A DNA stretch of 64,000 nucleotides, taken from assembly GCF_023276375.1 (NCBI RefSeq), contig NZ_JALLPK010000002.1, positions 392,687-456,686 on the forward strand, written 5' to 3'. Both the position numbers and the translations under genes were made by a program. The notes under the pieces were generated by a model. That model did not search any database and was not told where the DNA came from. It saw nothing but the letters and a program-made list of their open reading frames with translations. Position 1 is the first letter of the stretch. The number at the start of each line of letters is the position of its first letter. Below, one piece after another: positions 30,865 to 40,184 of the stretch. Origin of the DNA: Halocatena marina. Lineage in GTDB: Archaea; Halobacteriota; Halobacteria; Halobacteriales; Haloarculaceae.

Positions 30865-32064
30865 TCATGTGGTCTCACCGGAGGTGAAGAGTCTTGCAGT
30901 CTGTGATTCAAACGGGTCTACCAATACCCGGAGTAGGAGCACAGTAAAGACCGCAACCATCCCGAGGACGGCCAGTGAAGTCATCGGTGTCGTTGCAACT
31001 GCGAGAGCTCCTCCGGTCGACCGTGCAAAGACAAAGACGAGTGCCTGTACCATCGAGACACCGCTCAGGGCTGTTGCTCGCCCCTGAGAGTCAAGCCGAT
31101 TATTCAGATACGTACTGCCGAGAGTGTCACTGACTGTATTGGCACTACGGGCGACGAAGAATACGGGCACTGCAACAACAGGGAGTGCGCTTGCGAGCAG
31201 GAGGACGCCTGTGAGCCCAACCGTACCGAGTGTAAACCAAGCTCCAATACTGAACCGCTCCGAAATCGGTGCTGCGAGTGACGAACCGACCGCGGCGGCG
31301 ATCATCAGTCCTGTATACAATGGCCCGAGAAGTTCGGTGGTAACTCCGACGGAGAGCGCGACCGGTTGCACGAATATTTCGATCGTCTCCGGCACGGCTA
31401 GGACAACAGCTGAGAGAACGACGAACACCCTGAGTTGGCGGGTAGTGAGGACTGAGGTGAGTGCAGTGACCGCTTCTGCCGGTGAGAACCCCTCTGTCGA
31501 GGTATTAGAATCTGGCTCGGGAAGGGTCAAGACGAGCATACCACCGAGAGCGGTCATGACTGCTGCCGCAGCAAACGGCACGAAAGTCCAGTACTCGTAT
31601 AGGAGCCCGCCGCACAGAGCTGTAACAGCAGCAGCCACATAGAATACAGACGTGCTTCGACCCCGAACTTCCGTATATCTCGATGTCTCGTCAGCATCAA
31701 CCAATGTGTCGTAGAGCCACGCATCAGTACTCCCTGAGCGGAAGGTGGCAGCCACGCCCCAGAACGACCAGCACAGAACGAATCCAACGAGCGAATCAGC
31801 AACAGCAAATCCGACGTGCGTCAGTGACACGAGCACTGCACCAAGTGCTAACCCGTTTCGTCTACCGAGTCGGTCACCGATGTATCCTGTCGGAATCTCA
31901 CCGACTAGGGTCCCGAGGAAAAACGTCCCTGCCGCGAGGCCGACGCCTGCGAGATCCAGCCCCTGTGCGAGCGCGTGGACCGTGAGAATTGGATAAACAA
32001 ATCCCTCTGAGGTTAACAACCGATAGGCGTAGAACCGATATAGAAGCGATTTGAGCGCCCTCAT
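30865..32064 (-). CDS. MFS transporter
   Basis: This encodes 399 residues from the ATG at 32064, with about 12 membrane helices. The cytoplasmic loop 'GYIGDRLGRRNGLALG' between helices 2 and 3 is the classical MFS signature. The central loop after helix 6 is polar (LPEPDSNTSTEGFSPAEA). Substrate is unknown; efflux of a small molecule is a reasonable guess. It is divergent from the wHTH regulator gene beginning at 32212, which may control it. Confidence 0.85.
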   Translation of the reverse strand: MRALKSLLYRFYAYRLLTSEGFVYPILTVHALAQGLDLAGVGLAAGTFFLGTLVGEIPTGYIGDRLGRRNGLALGAVLVSLTHVGFAVADSLVGFVLCWSFWGVAATFRSGSTDAWLYDTLVDADETSRYTEVRGRSTSVFYVAAAVTALCGGLLYEYWTFVPFAAAAVMTALGGMLVLTLPEPDSNTSTEGFSPAEAVTALTSVLTTRQLRVFVVLSAVVLAVPETIEIFVQPVALSVGVTTELLGPLYTGLMIAAAVGSSLAAPISERFSIGAWFTLGTVGLTGVLLLASALPVVAVPVFFVARSANTVSDTLGSTYLNNRLDSQGRATALSGVSMVQALVFVFARSTGGALAVATTPMTSLAVLGMVAVFTVLLLRVLVDPFESQTARLFTSGETT

Positions 32065-32171
32065 TCGGCTACACTCCCACACTCGATGTTCGACACGCTA
32101 CCAGCCCTGATTGGCCGTCCGTGGTCACCTGCGCTCATTCGAAGATAGACAGTGAGTCTGACGGATGAGAG

Positions 32172-32180
32172 TTAAAAATT
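32172..32180 (+). promoter_or_regulatory. TATA-like box for the wHTH regulator gene
   Basis: TTAAAAATT lies about 36 bases before the ATG at 32212. This spacing would give a nearly leaderless transcript, which is common in haloarchaea, and supports that ATG over the one at 32269. No experimental support is visible. Confidence 0.35.
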
Positions 32181-32211
32181 CGCAGAAGAATGTTTCAATT
32201 GACGAATCAAC

Positions 32212-33144
32212 ATGATCGGAACATCCGTTCCGACACGCTTTGCTGGGACAGTCACGAACCAAGAGCCAATGACTTCCATTGCCCCCGATGTGGGGCTCGC
32301 CGCTCTCCGCGAGGCATTCCAACTCCTTGCGAATGAAACACGCATCGAAATTCTCCATGCGCTTTGGACACGCCCAACGTGGGAGGCGACATTCACCGAA
32401 CTGAAAACCGTGGTCGGGATGCGTGACAGTGGCCAGTTTCAGTACCATCTCGATAAGCTCGTAGGAACATTCATCAAGCGAACCGACCACGGATACACCC
32501 ATCTTGCGGGGAGCATCGCACTCTATCGCGCGATGCTCGGAACGCTCGGGGGACCAGATTCTGTGTCATCGATCATGCTTGATACACCCTGCCCGGCGTG
32601 TGATAGGTCGCTGCGACTGATCTACGAAAATCAAGTGTTCGCCGCACGGTGTCCGTCGTGCGAAGAGTCTGTGCTGAGCTCACCGTTCTTGCCTGCCGGG
32701 ATAATCGACCGGTCGAACAATGAACTCTTGTCTGCTTTCGATACATGGTCACGGAAACTAGTTGATCTGCTTCAGAGCGGTGTTTGCCCGTGGTGTCGGA
32801 GTACTGTCTCTCATACGTTTGAGCAACGCGATGATCCCGAAGAGGTTCGTATCACTCATCGGTGTGACCGCTGTCAAGGATTCCTCACGACACACGTTGG
32901 TGAGGTCATTCTAAGCGATCCAGCGGTCGTCACGTTTTTCTATCTCCTCGGGCGTGATATTACCGTCCCTCCGTACTGGTCGCTCCCGTTCTGTATGACC
33001 AGCAATGGTGTGACCGTACTCTCGAAGGCTCCGTGGGCAGTTGAGCAGACAATTCGATACCAGGGTGAAACCCTTTGCCTCCATCTTGACGATGACATGA
33101 CCACAAATGTAATGGAGTGTTCACTCAGTGTATTGGGTCATTGA
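32212..33144 (+). CDS. ArsR-like wHTH regulator with zinc-ribbon domain
   Basis: This encodes 310 residues. Residues about 28-100 form a winged helix ('AFQLLANETRIEILHALW', then 'FQYHLDKLVGTFIKRTDHGY'), an ArsR-type fold. The rest carries Cys-x2-Cys pairs (CPAC and CPSC, later CPWC and CDRC), giving two zinc ribbons. This layout is frequent in haloarchaeal transcription regulators. It is divergent from the MFS transporter gene, so regulation of that gene is a sensible hypothesis. The effector is unknown. Confidence 0.8.
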   Translation: MIGTSVPTRFAGTVTNQEPMTSIAPDVGLAALREAFQLLANETRIEILHALWTRPTWEATFTELKTVVGMRDSGQFQYHLDKLVGTFIKRTDHGYTHLAGSIALYRAMLGTLGGPDSVSSIMLDTPCPACDRSLRLIYENQVFAARCPSCEESVLSSPFLPAGIIDRSNNELLSAFDTWSRKLVDLLQSGVCPWCRSTVSHTFEQRDDPEEVRITHRCDRCQGFLTTHVGEVILSDPAVVTFFYLLGRDITVPPYWSLPFCMTSNGVTVLSKAPWAVEQTIRYQGETLCLHLDDDMTTNVMECSLSVLGH

Positions 33145-33298
33145 GTGTATTACGAAGTCGACCCCCGTTGGTTCTGTCGTCGGGCTGTTCAATAAGCAAT
33201 CTTAGCGGCAAAACCCGAGTCACTTGACGTGATCCTCTGTCGAACACATCAGTCCACATGGCAACAGAGGCATTGTCCGCGCCATCAAAGATTAAATC

Positions 33299-33934
33299 AT
33301 GTTTCCGAGTGGAGAAAGGAAGCGACGGGACTTCCTCCGGATAGCTGGAGCTGGTGCTGTTAGCAGTGTGGGCGTGAGTGGGACCGCAGCAGCACAAGAT
33401 GGTAACGGTAGCGGCGGCGGCTCCACAGCGACGGGCCCGATCGACTATGGGGGATGGCTGGATGATGCTGATTACTGGAATGAACAGACAGCGGAGCTGA
33501 CTGGCCAAAATCAGGTGACGATTACTGTTGGTGGTGGGGCAAACAACGGCCTCTCGTTCGAGCCGGTTGCCGTTCATATCGATCCAGGGACAACCGTAAC
33601 GTGGGAGTGGTCCGGTGAAGGCGGTGCACACAACGTTATCGCCGAGGACGACAGCTTCAACAGCGGGAGTCCTGTCGCTAACGCCGGTGTTACTTTCGCC
33701 CGCACGTTCGAACAGAATGGTATTAACAACTACTTCTGTCAACCTCACCGAACCCAGGGAATGATTGGATCAGTCGCTGTCGGCGAGGTCCCACGGGAAG
33801 CACCAGCACCTCCCGCCACGCCAGCGGTCAGCGAAGGAGCAAAAACACTCGGCGTTGCGACGTTCGTTGCACTGCTTTCGACGCTCGGACTGGCGTACTT
33901 CTTCCTCAGATTCGGTGGCGACTACGAACAATGA
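33299..33934 (+). CDS. Halocyanin-like blue copper protein with C-terminal anchor
   Basis: This encodes 211 residues. A twin-arginine signal (KRRDFLRIAGAGAVSSVG) directs Tat export. The plastocyanin-like copper domain has ligands H111 (GGAHNV), C147, H150 and M155 (FCQPHRTQGM). A Pro/Ala-rich linker and a C-terminal hydrophobic helix (about residues 184-203, VATFVALLSTLGLAYFFLRF) tether it outside the membrane. It is a peripheral electron carrier in respiration. Typical halocyanins are anchored by an N-terminal lipid, so the C-terminal helix is a variant. Confidence 0.92.
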   Translation: MFPSGERKRRDFLRIAGAGAVSSVGVSGTAAAQDGNGSGGGSTATGPIDYGGWLDDADYWNEQTAELTGQNQVTITVGGGANNGLSFEPVAVHIDPGTTVTWEWSGEGGAHNVIAEDDSFNSGSPVANAGVTFARTFEQNGINNYFCQPHRTQGMIGSVAVGEVPREAPAPPATPAVSEGAKTLGVATFVALLSTLGLAYFFLRFGGDYEQ

Positions 33935-34187
33935 GTTTGGCGACGTGTCGAAGACCGTGAATCAGCACACGTGCGGCAGCTCGATACACGTACTCGCAAT
34001 AACTTGGTTCTGAGGTATGCCTCCGTTTCATTGACGACAGGTGATCTGGCACACCAGCAGCTGTTTAAATGATGGTCCCATCGACAGCGAAGAAATCATC
34101 GGACTGTCGTCCAGTCGTTCATAGTACATGTAGAAGACGATACGGATATTAAGAATAATATATACCTGCCCTCGTCCATCAGACACA

Positions 34188-35675
34188 ATGGTTTCATCGA
34201 GACTGCTCCTTCGGGGGCTCTTTTTAGCACTTATTCTCGGCTCGCTGCTCGTTATTGGTTCTGCCTACGCCATCGCAGCATTCGATAGCACGCCTGCAGA
34301 GACCGCAGCAAACCGGTATGCAAGCGGGAGTACCCAACCAGTCGTTGGATCGGCCAATGGAACCACGGTCATCGCGACTGACTCGAACGCTTGGTTGGGA
34401 CAAAAAACAGACAATCCACGGTCGAACGCAGAGCTCCTAGCGTTTGCTCCTAACGGAAGCGTGAGCTACTACAACGATTCACACACGCGGTATTGGGATG
34501 TCGATCCCGTCCCAGGGACGAACGCTACTGTCGAATACGCCTACGCCGACCACGTGAACGCCTCTCAGTGTCCTGCTCTTCTCAGTGAGGACTACTGGCG
34601 TACGGACGAGTACGCCAACAGCATATCGTGGACCAAATGGCAGGAGTACGCACGCGCCTATCTGGACGAAAGCGGTGGGGCCTGTACCCAGAACGGCATC
34701 GAACGAGTCAATCTATCGACAGGTACTGTCACACCGGTCTACACTGCTACGACGCCCGGGAAGCATTCGACACGCTGGCACGACGCTGATCGTATCAATA
34801 ACACGCATCTCGCGGTCGCAGATATCTATCTCGACCGTGTGTTCATCGTCGACACCACAACTGAGACTATCACCTGGTCATGGGACCCAGCTCGGGACTC
34901 ACCAACACAGTTCGCCACGGATCAAACTGGTGGACCCTATCCGACCGATTGGACACACATGAACGATGTCGAAGTGCTCCCCGACGGCCGACTGATGGCC
35001 AGTCCTCGCAACGCAGATCGAGTCGTCTTTCTCGACCCCCAGAAGCCGCCATCAGAAACGCTAGTCGAAAACTGGACGGTCGGAACTGAAGACGAGACCG
35101 AAACGTTACACGAGCAGCACAACCCTGATTACATTCCCCCAACGGAAGGTGGTCCAGCCGTCCTGATCGCTGATTCAGAGAACAACCGTGTCGTCGAGTA
35201 TCAGCGTGAGAACGGCGCGTGGAACCGTACTTGGACGTGGTCTGATGGCCGCGCCCAATGGATCCGCGATGCTGATCGCCTGCCCAACGGGAACACACTC
35301 ATCACGGACTCCAACGGGAATCGCGTTTTGGAGGTTAACAGACAGGGAACAATCGTCTGGCAGGCCGAAACGGCGTTTCCCTACGAAGCCGAACGACTCG
35401 AGACGAGCGATGAGAGTGCTGGCGGACCGAGCGGCGAATCTGCCGCGATCGCCCCACGAAGTTCAGGACCGATCGAACAGATCTGGTTGGGTGTAAGGGG
35501 TGTGCTGGCCGGTCCAGCGTTCTCGGGTATTCATTATGTAGCCCCATATTGGGTAGGCACAGCTGAGCTGATTGCTCTCATCGTATGTGTGATGAGCATC
35601 GTTGGTTGGATACTCGTAGAAAGCTGGTTGGCGCTTCGTCCACGTATGTCGCTTTCTCGCGTGAAAGAGCAGTGA
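34188..35675 (+). CDS. Arylsulfotransferase (ASST)-like membrane-anchored protein
   Basis: This encodes 495 residues. It has an N-terminal membrane helix (about residues 8-32) and a beta-propeller-like body with repeated 'DADRLPNGNTLITDSNGNRV', 'HMNDVEVLPDGRLMASPRNA' and 'TRWHDADRINNTHLAV' motifs. A C-terminal helix (about 458-480) lies at the other end. The repeat pattern matches the ASST family, which transfers sulfate between phenolic compounds in bacteria. In haloarchaea the real activity is unknown. Many N-glycosylation sites suit an external location. Confidence 0.75.
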   Translation: MVSSRLLLRGLFLALILGSLLVIGSAYAIAAFDSTPAETAANRYASGSTQPVVGSANGTTVIATDSNAWLGQKTDNPRSNAELLAFAPNGSVSYYNDSHTRYWDVDPVPGTNATVEYAYADHVNASQCPALLSEDYWRTDEYANSISWTKWQEYARAYLDESGGACTQNGIERVNLSTGTVTPVYTATTPGKHSTRWHDADRINNTHLAVADIYLDRVFIVDTTTETITWSWDPARDSPTQFATDQTGGPYPTDWTHMNDVEVLPDGRLMASPRNADRVVFLDPQKPPSETLVENWTVGTEDETETLHEQHNPDYIPPTEGGPAVLIADSENNRVVEYQRENGAWNRTWTWSDGRAQWIRDADRLPNGNTLITDSNGNRVLEVNRQGTIVWQAETAFPYEAERLETSDESAGGPSGESAAIAPRSSGPIEQIWLGVRGVLAGPAFSGIHYVAPYWVGTAELIALIVCVMSIVGWILVESWLALRPRMSLSRVKEQ

Positions 35676-35835
35676 ATCGTTGATTCCGTACCGGCGCAGA
35701 AATCACGGCAGTGATCGATCGGAAACTGCGTATTTTCTCACGATGCACACAACCCAATACACCGTGACAGGACGCATCTGCGGGAGGGCAAGCGGCTGTC
35801 TTTATTTGTGTGTGGTTCATCACTCCCAGCAACAC

Positions 35836-36417
35836 ATGGCCGGTCGCAAGAATGCGATGCTAACGACTGAAGATCGACGGTGGCTTACCGGCGAAAAAAC
35901 CTACGAGGGCGAGCACGCAAAGCAGCAGCGCTATCAGCGACGACGAGATATCCGTGAGCGAGTGTATAATTCAGTTCTTGATTTCACGATTTTATTTCAA
36001 CAACTTGAGGAAACTGAACGCGAGAAACTCTTCGGTCACCTCTCCGACGATGGCACACAGTGGGATATCGAAGACGAGGCATTTGAAGTGGGCATCCGTG
36101 ATGCACTCGCGTTTTTACTGTACAACATCGGCGTGACGAAGCCTCTGAGCACCGACGAAGCGGCGTCGAGCACACCGGTTGCCGAACAGCTGATAACTGA
36201 TGCAATCTACCACGCTGGCCGACGTGATGACTATCTCGTTGAGACGGTGGAGCTCGATATCACTGCCACTCACCTACCGCTCTCAAACGTACTTGATGAT
36301 CTCGAAGCCGGGACAACGCTTTCACCAGCGCGGTTACGAGTGCTCATGGAAAGCGACCGTGTTGATACGGCCGAAATACAAGAATGCGTTCGAAGCATGA
36401 TCTTCGAAAATGACTAA
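35836..36417 (+). CDS. Haloarchaeal hypothetical protein, charged helical N-terminus
   Basis: This encodes 193 residues from the ATG at 35836; an ATG at 35857 is also plausible, and the upstream frame to 35680 is not convincing. The start region 'WLTGEKTYEGEHAKQQRYQR' followed by RRDIRERVYNSVLDF is distinctive and, from memory, recurs in haloarchaeal proteins. There are no membrane segments and no catalytic motif. The function is unknown. Confidence 0.7.
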   Translation: MAGRKNAMLTTEDRRWLTGEKTYEGEHAKQQRYQRRRDIRERVYNSVLDFTILFQQLEETEREKLFGHLSDDGTQWDIEDEAFEVGIRDALAFLLYNIGVTKPLSTDEAASSTPVAEQLITDAIYHAGRRDDYLVETVELDITATHLPLSNVLDDLEAGTTLSPARLRVLMESDRVDTAEIQECVRSMIFEND

Positions 36418-36540
36418 CCCAACAGCACTGTCGGTTCTGAGAGACGCAGTACGAGTGATTGACTGGAAAAATAGTACTCACCTCTGCGTCGGTGGAAGTG
36501 CTGTGAGAGTCCATCAGGGGTCCAGCGGGGAAAGCCAGCG

Positions 36541-37032
36541 ATGACGATCGAGACAAAGCGTGATATGTTCGAACGTGAGCTTCAGAAGCTCTACCACGCA
36601 GAACTAGAAATCCTCGACCTTCACGGTGATCTCTCTATGGCAGCTGGTAGCCAAGCAATCAGCGAGATCTTTGCTAGCCATCAAGACGATACAGTCACCC
36701 AGATTCACCGGATCGAAAGCGTCTTCGAACGGCTTGGACAAGAACCGACGGAGCGGGGAAGTGCAATCATGGAGGGTCTGCTCGCAGAGAAAGACGAGTT
36801 CATCAATGAAGTTGAAGATGATGAGCTACGCGATCTCGATGTCCTGAGTGTCGGGATGATCAACGAACGACTGGAACTTACCCTACTCGATCGACTTCTA
36901 CTGCTGGCTGCGGATCTCGATCTTCCAGAGGAGATTGGACACGCTCTCGGCACGAACCGTACAGAGGCAGCCAATGCACTCCAACAGATGCAGAGCGTTC
37001 TCGAGACGACTCAGTCCAGCTCTTGGCAATAG
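36541..37032 (+). CDS. DUF892 (YciE/YciF-like) ferritin-fold protein
   Basis: This encodes 163 residues. The four-helix pattern of the DUF892 family is visible: 'MFERELQKLYHAELEILDLH', then helices with 'TQIHRIESVFERLGQEP', and later 'RLELTLLDRLLLLA'. Glu and His residues that bind two irons in related proteins lie in the first and second helices (E13, H18, H45, H57). It is probably a stress or iron-related protein, and is monocistronic. Confidence 0.82.
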   Translation: MTIETKRDMFERELQKLYHAELEILDLHGDLSMAAGSQAISEIFASHQDDTVTQIHRIESVFERLGQEPTERGSAIMEGLLAEKDEFINEVEDDELRDLDVLSVGMINERLELTLLDRLLLLAADLDLPEEIGHALGTNRTEAANALQQMQSVLETTQSSSWQ

Positions 37033-37164
37033 ATGAAAACAGAGCAGTATTCCGAGTAGGCATCACTAGATGCTAACTCATGTAAATACACACTAACAGT
37101 GGTATTTTCCAAGTAGATTAACTCTGTAGAAAGACTGTTTACTCTAGAGGGGGAACTTCCTTAT

Positions 37165-38139
37165 ATGGTCGTTCTGTCGGCGCTATTGTTCTTCGTTGGA
37201 ATAGCACTCCTCATCTACAGCGTCGAGGAACTGATCGAGAACATCACGAAAACTGCGATTCTCACCGGCGTATCGGCGTTCCTGATCGCTGTGCTTTTTA
37301 CAGGAATGGATTTCGAAAACTGGGCCTTCGGCGTTACCGCAATTATTGAAGGATTATCGGGTGTGGCGATCGGATCGGCGTTCGGATCCGCACTCTTTTT
37401 GGTTGGCGTCTCGGTCGCCCTTGCTGGCGTACTTGTGCCGTTCAAACCGGACGTCCCGTCGGAGTATCTTCTGTTGCTCGCAGTATCACCACTGTTTGCG
37501 CTACCGTTCCTCATCGATGGGTCACTCTCACGACTCGACGGCGTCGTCCTTCTCGTGATCTTCGGTGGAATTCTTGGCTATCTCTACTGGCAGGAGCGCC
37601 GTGGTCAGGAGACGTTTCGGGACGAAGAAACTGAAGAAGCACGTGAAGAACTCAGATCGAACGGACACAAATCCTGGTACTATCTCGGTCTGGTGGGTTT
37701 GTTTACACTCGGAATGATTGTCGGCTCTGAACTGGCTGTCGAAGGCGCACGTGGCATTCTTTCTGCTGCTGGAGTAAACGGCACGGTGTTCGGGATGACT
37801 GTCGTTGGATTAGTGCTGTCCCTCGAAGAGATACTCCTCGTCATAGAGCCCGTTCGTGCGGGTCGTTCGAGCATTGCCGTCGGAAACATTGTCGGTAGTC
37901 TGATCTTTTTCACTACTGGCAATATCGGTCTCTTGGCTGTTGTTCAGCCGTTCACTGTCGATCAATCAGTCGTGCTATTTTACTGGCCAGCTGTATTCGT
38001 GATCACACTACTGACGGCTGTGTTTCTCTACCGGGGACGGATACAACGGCCAGAGGGCGTTCTTTTTGGTGTACTGTATCTCGTGTACTGGATACTCAGC
38101 TACGTCTATTTCGCAGGCGATTCACTCATCACGTGGTAA
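37165..38139 (+). CDS. CaCA-family cation/proton or Na/Ca exchanger
   Basis: This encodes 324 residues with about 10 hydrophobic helices in two homologous halves. The alpha-repeats show 'VAIGSAFGSALFLVGVS' in the first half and 'SIAVGNIVGSLIFF' in the second, the Gly-Ser-rich ion-binding segments of the family. The usual Glu of the first repeat appears within 'AIIEGLSG'. A charged central loop (about residues 140-170) separates the halves. The transported ion is unknown. It converges with the MFS gene that ends at 38157. Confidence 0.8.
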   Translation: MVVLSALLFFVGIALLIYSVEELIENITKTAILTGVSAFLIAVLFTGMDFENWAFGVTAIIEGLSGVAIGSAFGSALFLVGVSVALAGVLVPFKPDVPSEYLLLLAVSPLFALPFLIDGSLSRLDGVVLLVIFGGILGYLYWQERRGQETFRDEETEEAREELRSNGHKSWYYLGLVGLFTLGMIVGSELAVEGARGILSAAGVNGTVFGMTVVGLVLSLEEILLVIEPVRAGRSSIAVGNIVGSLIFFTTGNIGLLAVVQPFTVDQSVVLFYWPAVFVITLLTAVFLYRGRIQRPEGVLFGVLYLVYWILSYVYFAGDSLITW

Positions 38140-38156
38140 GCGACAGATTTTCGTTC

Positions 38157-39512
38157 TCAAGTATAGGCATCGAACTCCGTACCAAAGACGAGGTAGTATC
38201 CGGTGCCGATGAGGCCGATAACGGTCGCCAGCCCGAACGCCAGCGTTGGATTATCTCCGTAGAGCCATCCTCCGAACGCTGCACTCGGGATCACGATAGT
38301 GTTTCTGAGCAGGTAGTATGCACCGGTGACGCGACCACCGGTTTTCTGTTCAGCAGGACCGACGATCATCGCTTTGTGGGCGGGGAGACCGGCAAAACGC
38401 AGTCCTGAAAACGCAAAGAGACCCCCAACGACAACCGCGTTCGCCGGTGCAGTAATCAGCAACATCGGAAACGTTGCATAGACCAAATATCCCAATCCGA
38501 TCACAGGCTTGAGTCCAACGCGCTCGGCGAGTTTCGAAACGGGAATCATACTCAAAAGCGCGACAGTCATCTCGACGCCGAGAAAAACACCGAATAACGC
38601 TTCAGGGGCAAGCCTTCCAACAACGGGAAGTGTGGCACTCACTTCGAGAAACTGGACGACCACGATCACGAAAAACGCATACACCATCCCGTTGCCGAAT
38701 CGGACGAAGATATCCCCAATGAGCAACGGTTTGAGTTCCTCGGGAAGGTCACGAAGATCAGCGATGAGTTGCGAGGTTCCCTCGAACTGCTTGCCCAGTG
38801 TATCGTTGCTCGCATCGTAGAGGACGTGCTGAACGACTGTGGCTGCCGCTGCGAGAACGACGGCCATCACGAGAATGAGCTGAAAACCGGTGACGAACCC
38901 TGCGGAAAGAGCAAGCACCCCGGCGGCGAGCGTCGGCCCGAGCAAAAATCCAATCCGGCGGAACGTCTCAGTACTGGCAAAGCCAGTGGCAAGCCGATCG
39001 GGTGTGACGTCCTGCTTGATGATTGCGAAGGTCGCTCCAAGCCCGAATGACTTCCACGATTGTGAAAACAACAACCCAACGAAAATCCAGACCCAGACCG
39101 GAATATCCACACCTCCAATCGCCAGTGTGCCGAGTTCGGGCGTGAGGAGCCAGATACCGAATCCGATTGTCGAGAGCACAGCAAAGAGCGTGAGTGCAAT
39201 GCGTGAGCCAATGCGATCGGAAAACGCACCACCCGGGTACGGGTAGGCGGCGCTGATACCGTTGCCAACACTACCGTACAATCCGATGATTCCCGCTCCC
39301 GCTCCGAGCACGCTCAGATACTGGGGAATATAGCGATTGGTCATTTGAAACGAGAGGCTGAACGCGAGCATCGCCACCGACAGCACGAGGACATCACGCT
39401 CGAGTGCGAGAAACTGTCTGAACGCACTGAATACATCGGGTGTTCGCTGTTCCTGACTGATTCTTTCTTCTGAGCTCCCGCTTGTAACACTGTCTGGATT
39501 ATCGGACGTCAT
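38157..39512 (-). CDS. MFS transporter
   Basis: This encodes 451 residues from the ATG at 39512, with about 12 helices. The first 40 residues are a polar cytoplasmic tail. The MFS loop-2/3 motif appears as 'GGAFSDRIGSRIALTL'. Substrate is unknown. Its promoter region contains an AT-rich palindrome (39586-39597) shared with the divergent DUF302 gene. Confidence 0.85.
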   Translation of the reverse strand: MTSDNPDSVTSGSSEERISQEQRTPDVFSAFRQFLALERDVLVLSVAMLAFSLSFQMTNRYIPQYLSVLGAGAGIIGLYGSVGNGISAAYPYPGGAFSDRIGSRIALTLFAVLSTIGFGIWLLTPELGTLAIGGVDIPVWVWIFVGLLFSQSWKSFGLGATFAIIKQDVTPDRLATGFASTETFRRIGFLLGPTLAAGVLALSAGFVTGFQLILVMAVVLAAAATVVQHVLYDASNDTLGKQFEGTSQLIADLRDLPEELKPLLIGDIFVRFGNGMVYAFFVIVVVQFLEVSATLPVVGRLAPEALFGVFLGVEMTVALLSMIPVSKLAERVGLKPVIGLGYLVYATFPMLLITAPANAVVVGGLFAFSGLRFAGLPAHKAMIVGPAEQKTGGRVTGAYYLLRNTIVIPSAAFGGWLYGDNPTLAFGLATVIGLIGTGYYLVFGTEFDAYT

Positions 39513-39585
39513 GTGACGTTTATATCTACCCACACCCCTGAAATGCTGTTAGACCTTATGATTCACTCTTTGAATGATTCTATAT

Positions 39586-39597
39586 TACTATATAGTA
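39586..39597. promoter_or_regulatory. Palindrome TACTATATAGTA in the MFS/DUF302 divergent spacer
   Basis: A perfect 12-base palindrome followed closely by another TATAGTA half lies 74 bases upstream of the MFS start and about 110 bases before the DUF302 frame. It may be an operator or simply promoter AT-richness. Confidence 0.3.
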
Positions 39598-39774
39598 TAT
39601 AGTAAAACATTGGCCGAAGGTCGTGCTGACTGAGTCACTTTTGCACTTGTTGAGTCGATCGAGAGCGGCACAATATCTAAAAGAGCGTGTATAGTATTGT
39701 GCTATATGTAATATACTCTAAACAAGCGAGTTCACGGGAACTTCGATGAAGTCGTCGAACAGACAACTGAAGCA

Positions 39775-40101
39775 TTGTCGGCAGAAGAATTCGGTGTCCT
39801 TTGCGATATTGATGTCCAGCAAACGCTCAAAGAGAAACTCGACGAAGACTTCCGTCGGTACGAAATATTGGGTGTCTGCAATCCACAGTTGGCACAACAG
39901 GCGCTGGAAGCGGAACTCCAGTTGGGTGCGCTCCTTCCGTGTAACGTGATCGTCTATGAAACTGAGGACAGTCGCGTTGGTGTGGGTGCGGTTGATCCTG
40001 CGGTGTTACTATCGGTTGTCGATAATCCTGAGCTGGATCAAATTGCGACCGCGGTTCGTGATCGGTTTGACCGTGTCTTGGATGAACATCCGCAAGCGTA
40101 A
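39775..40101 (+). CDS. DUF302 protein lacking a clear start codon
   Basis: The family pattern is clear: 'EEFGVLCDIDVQQTLKEKL', 'ILGVCNPQLAQQAL' and 'GALLPCNVIVYET'. A TTG at 39775 is the only start-like codon in the annotated frame and would remove the first conserved strand. The frame actually continues upstream as YTLNKRVHGNFDEVVEQTTE, exactly what DUF302 proteins start with, but the ATG in position (39706) is followed immediately by TAA. So either the start is lost, a non-standard start is used, or there is a sequence error. DUF302 proteins are small and often sit near redox genes. Confidence 0.7.
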   Translation: MSAEEFGVLCDIDVQQTLKEKLDEDFRRYEILGVCNPQLAQQALEAELQLGALLPCNVIVYETEDSRVGVGAVDPAVLLSVVDNPELDQIATAVRDRFDRVLDEHPQA

Positions 40102-40184
40102 CCACCGCAGAGCAACCGTACAGGATCATGTTTACTCAGACGCTGTGGCATCTCACATCAAATGAGCCAACCACGCGTTCCGTG

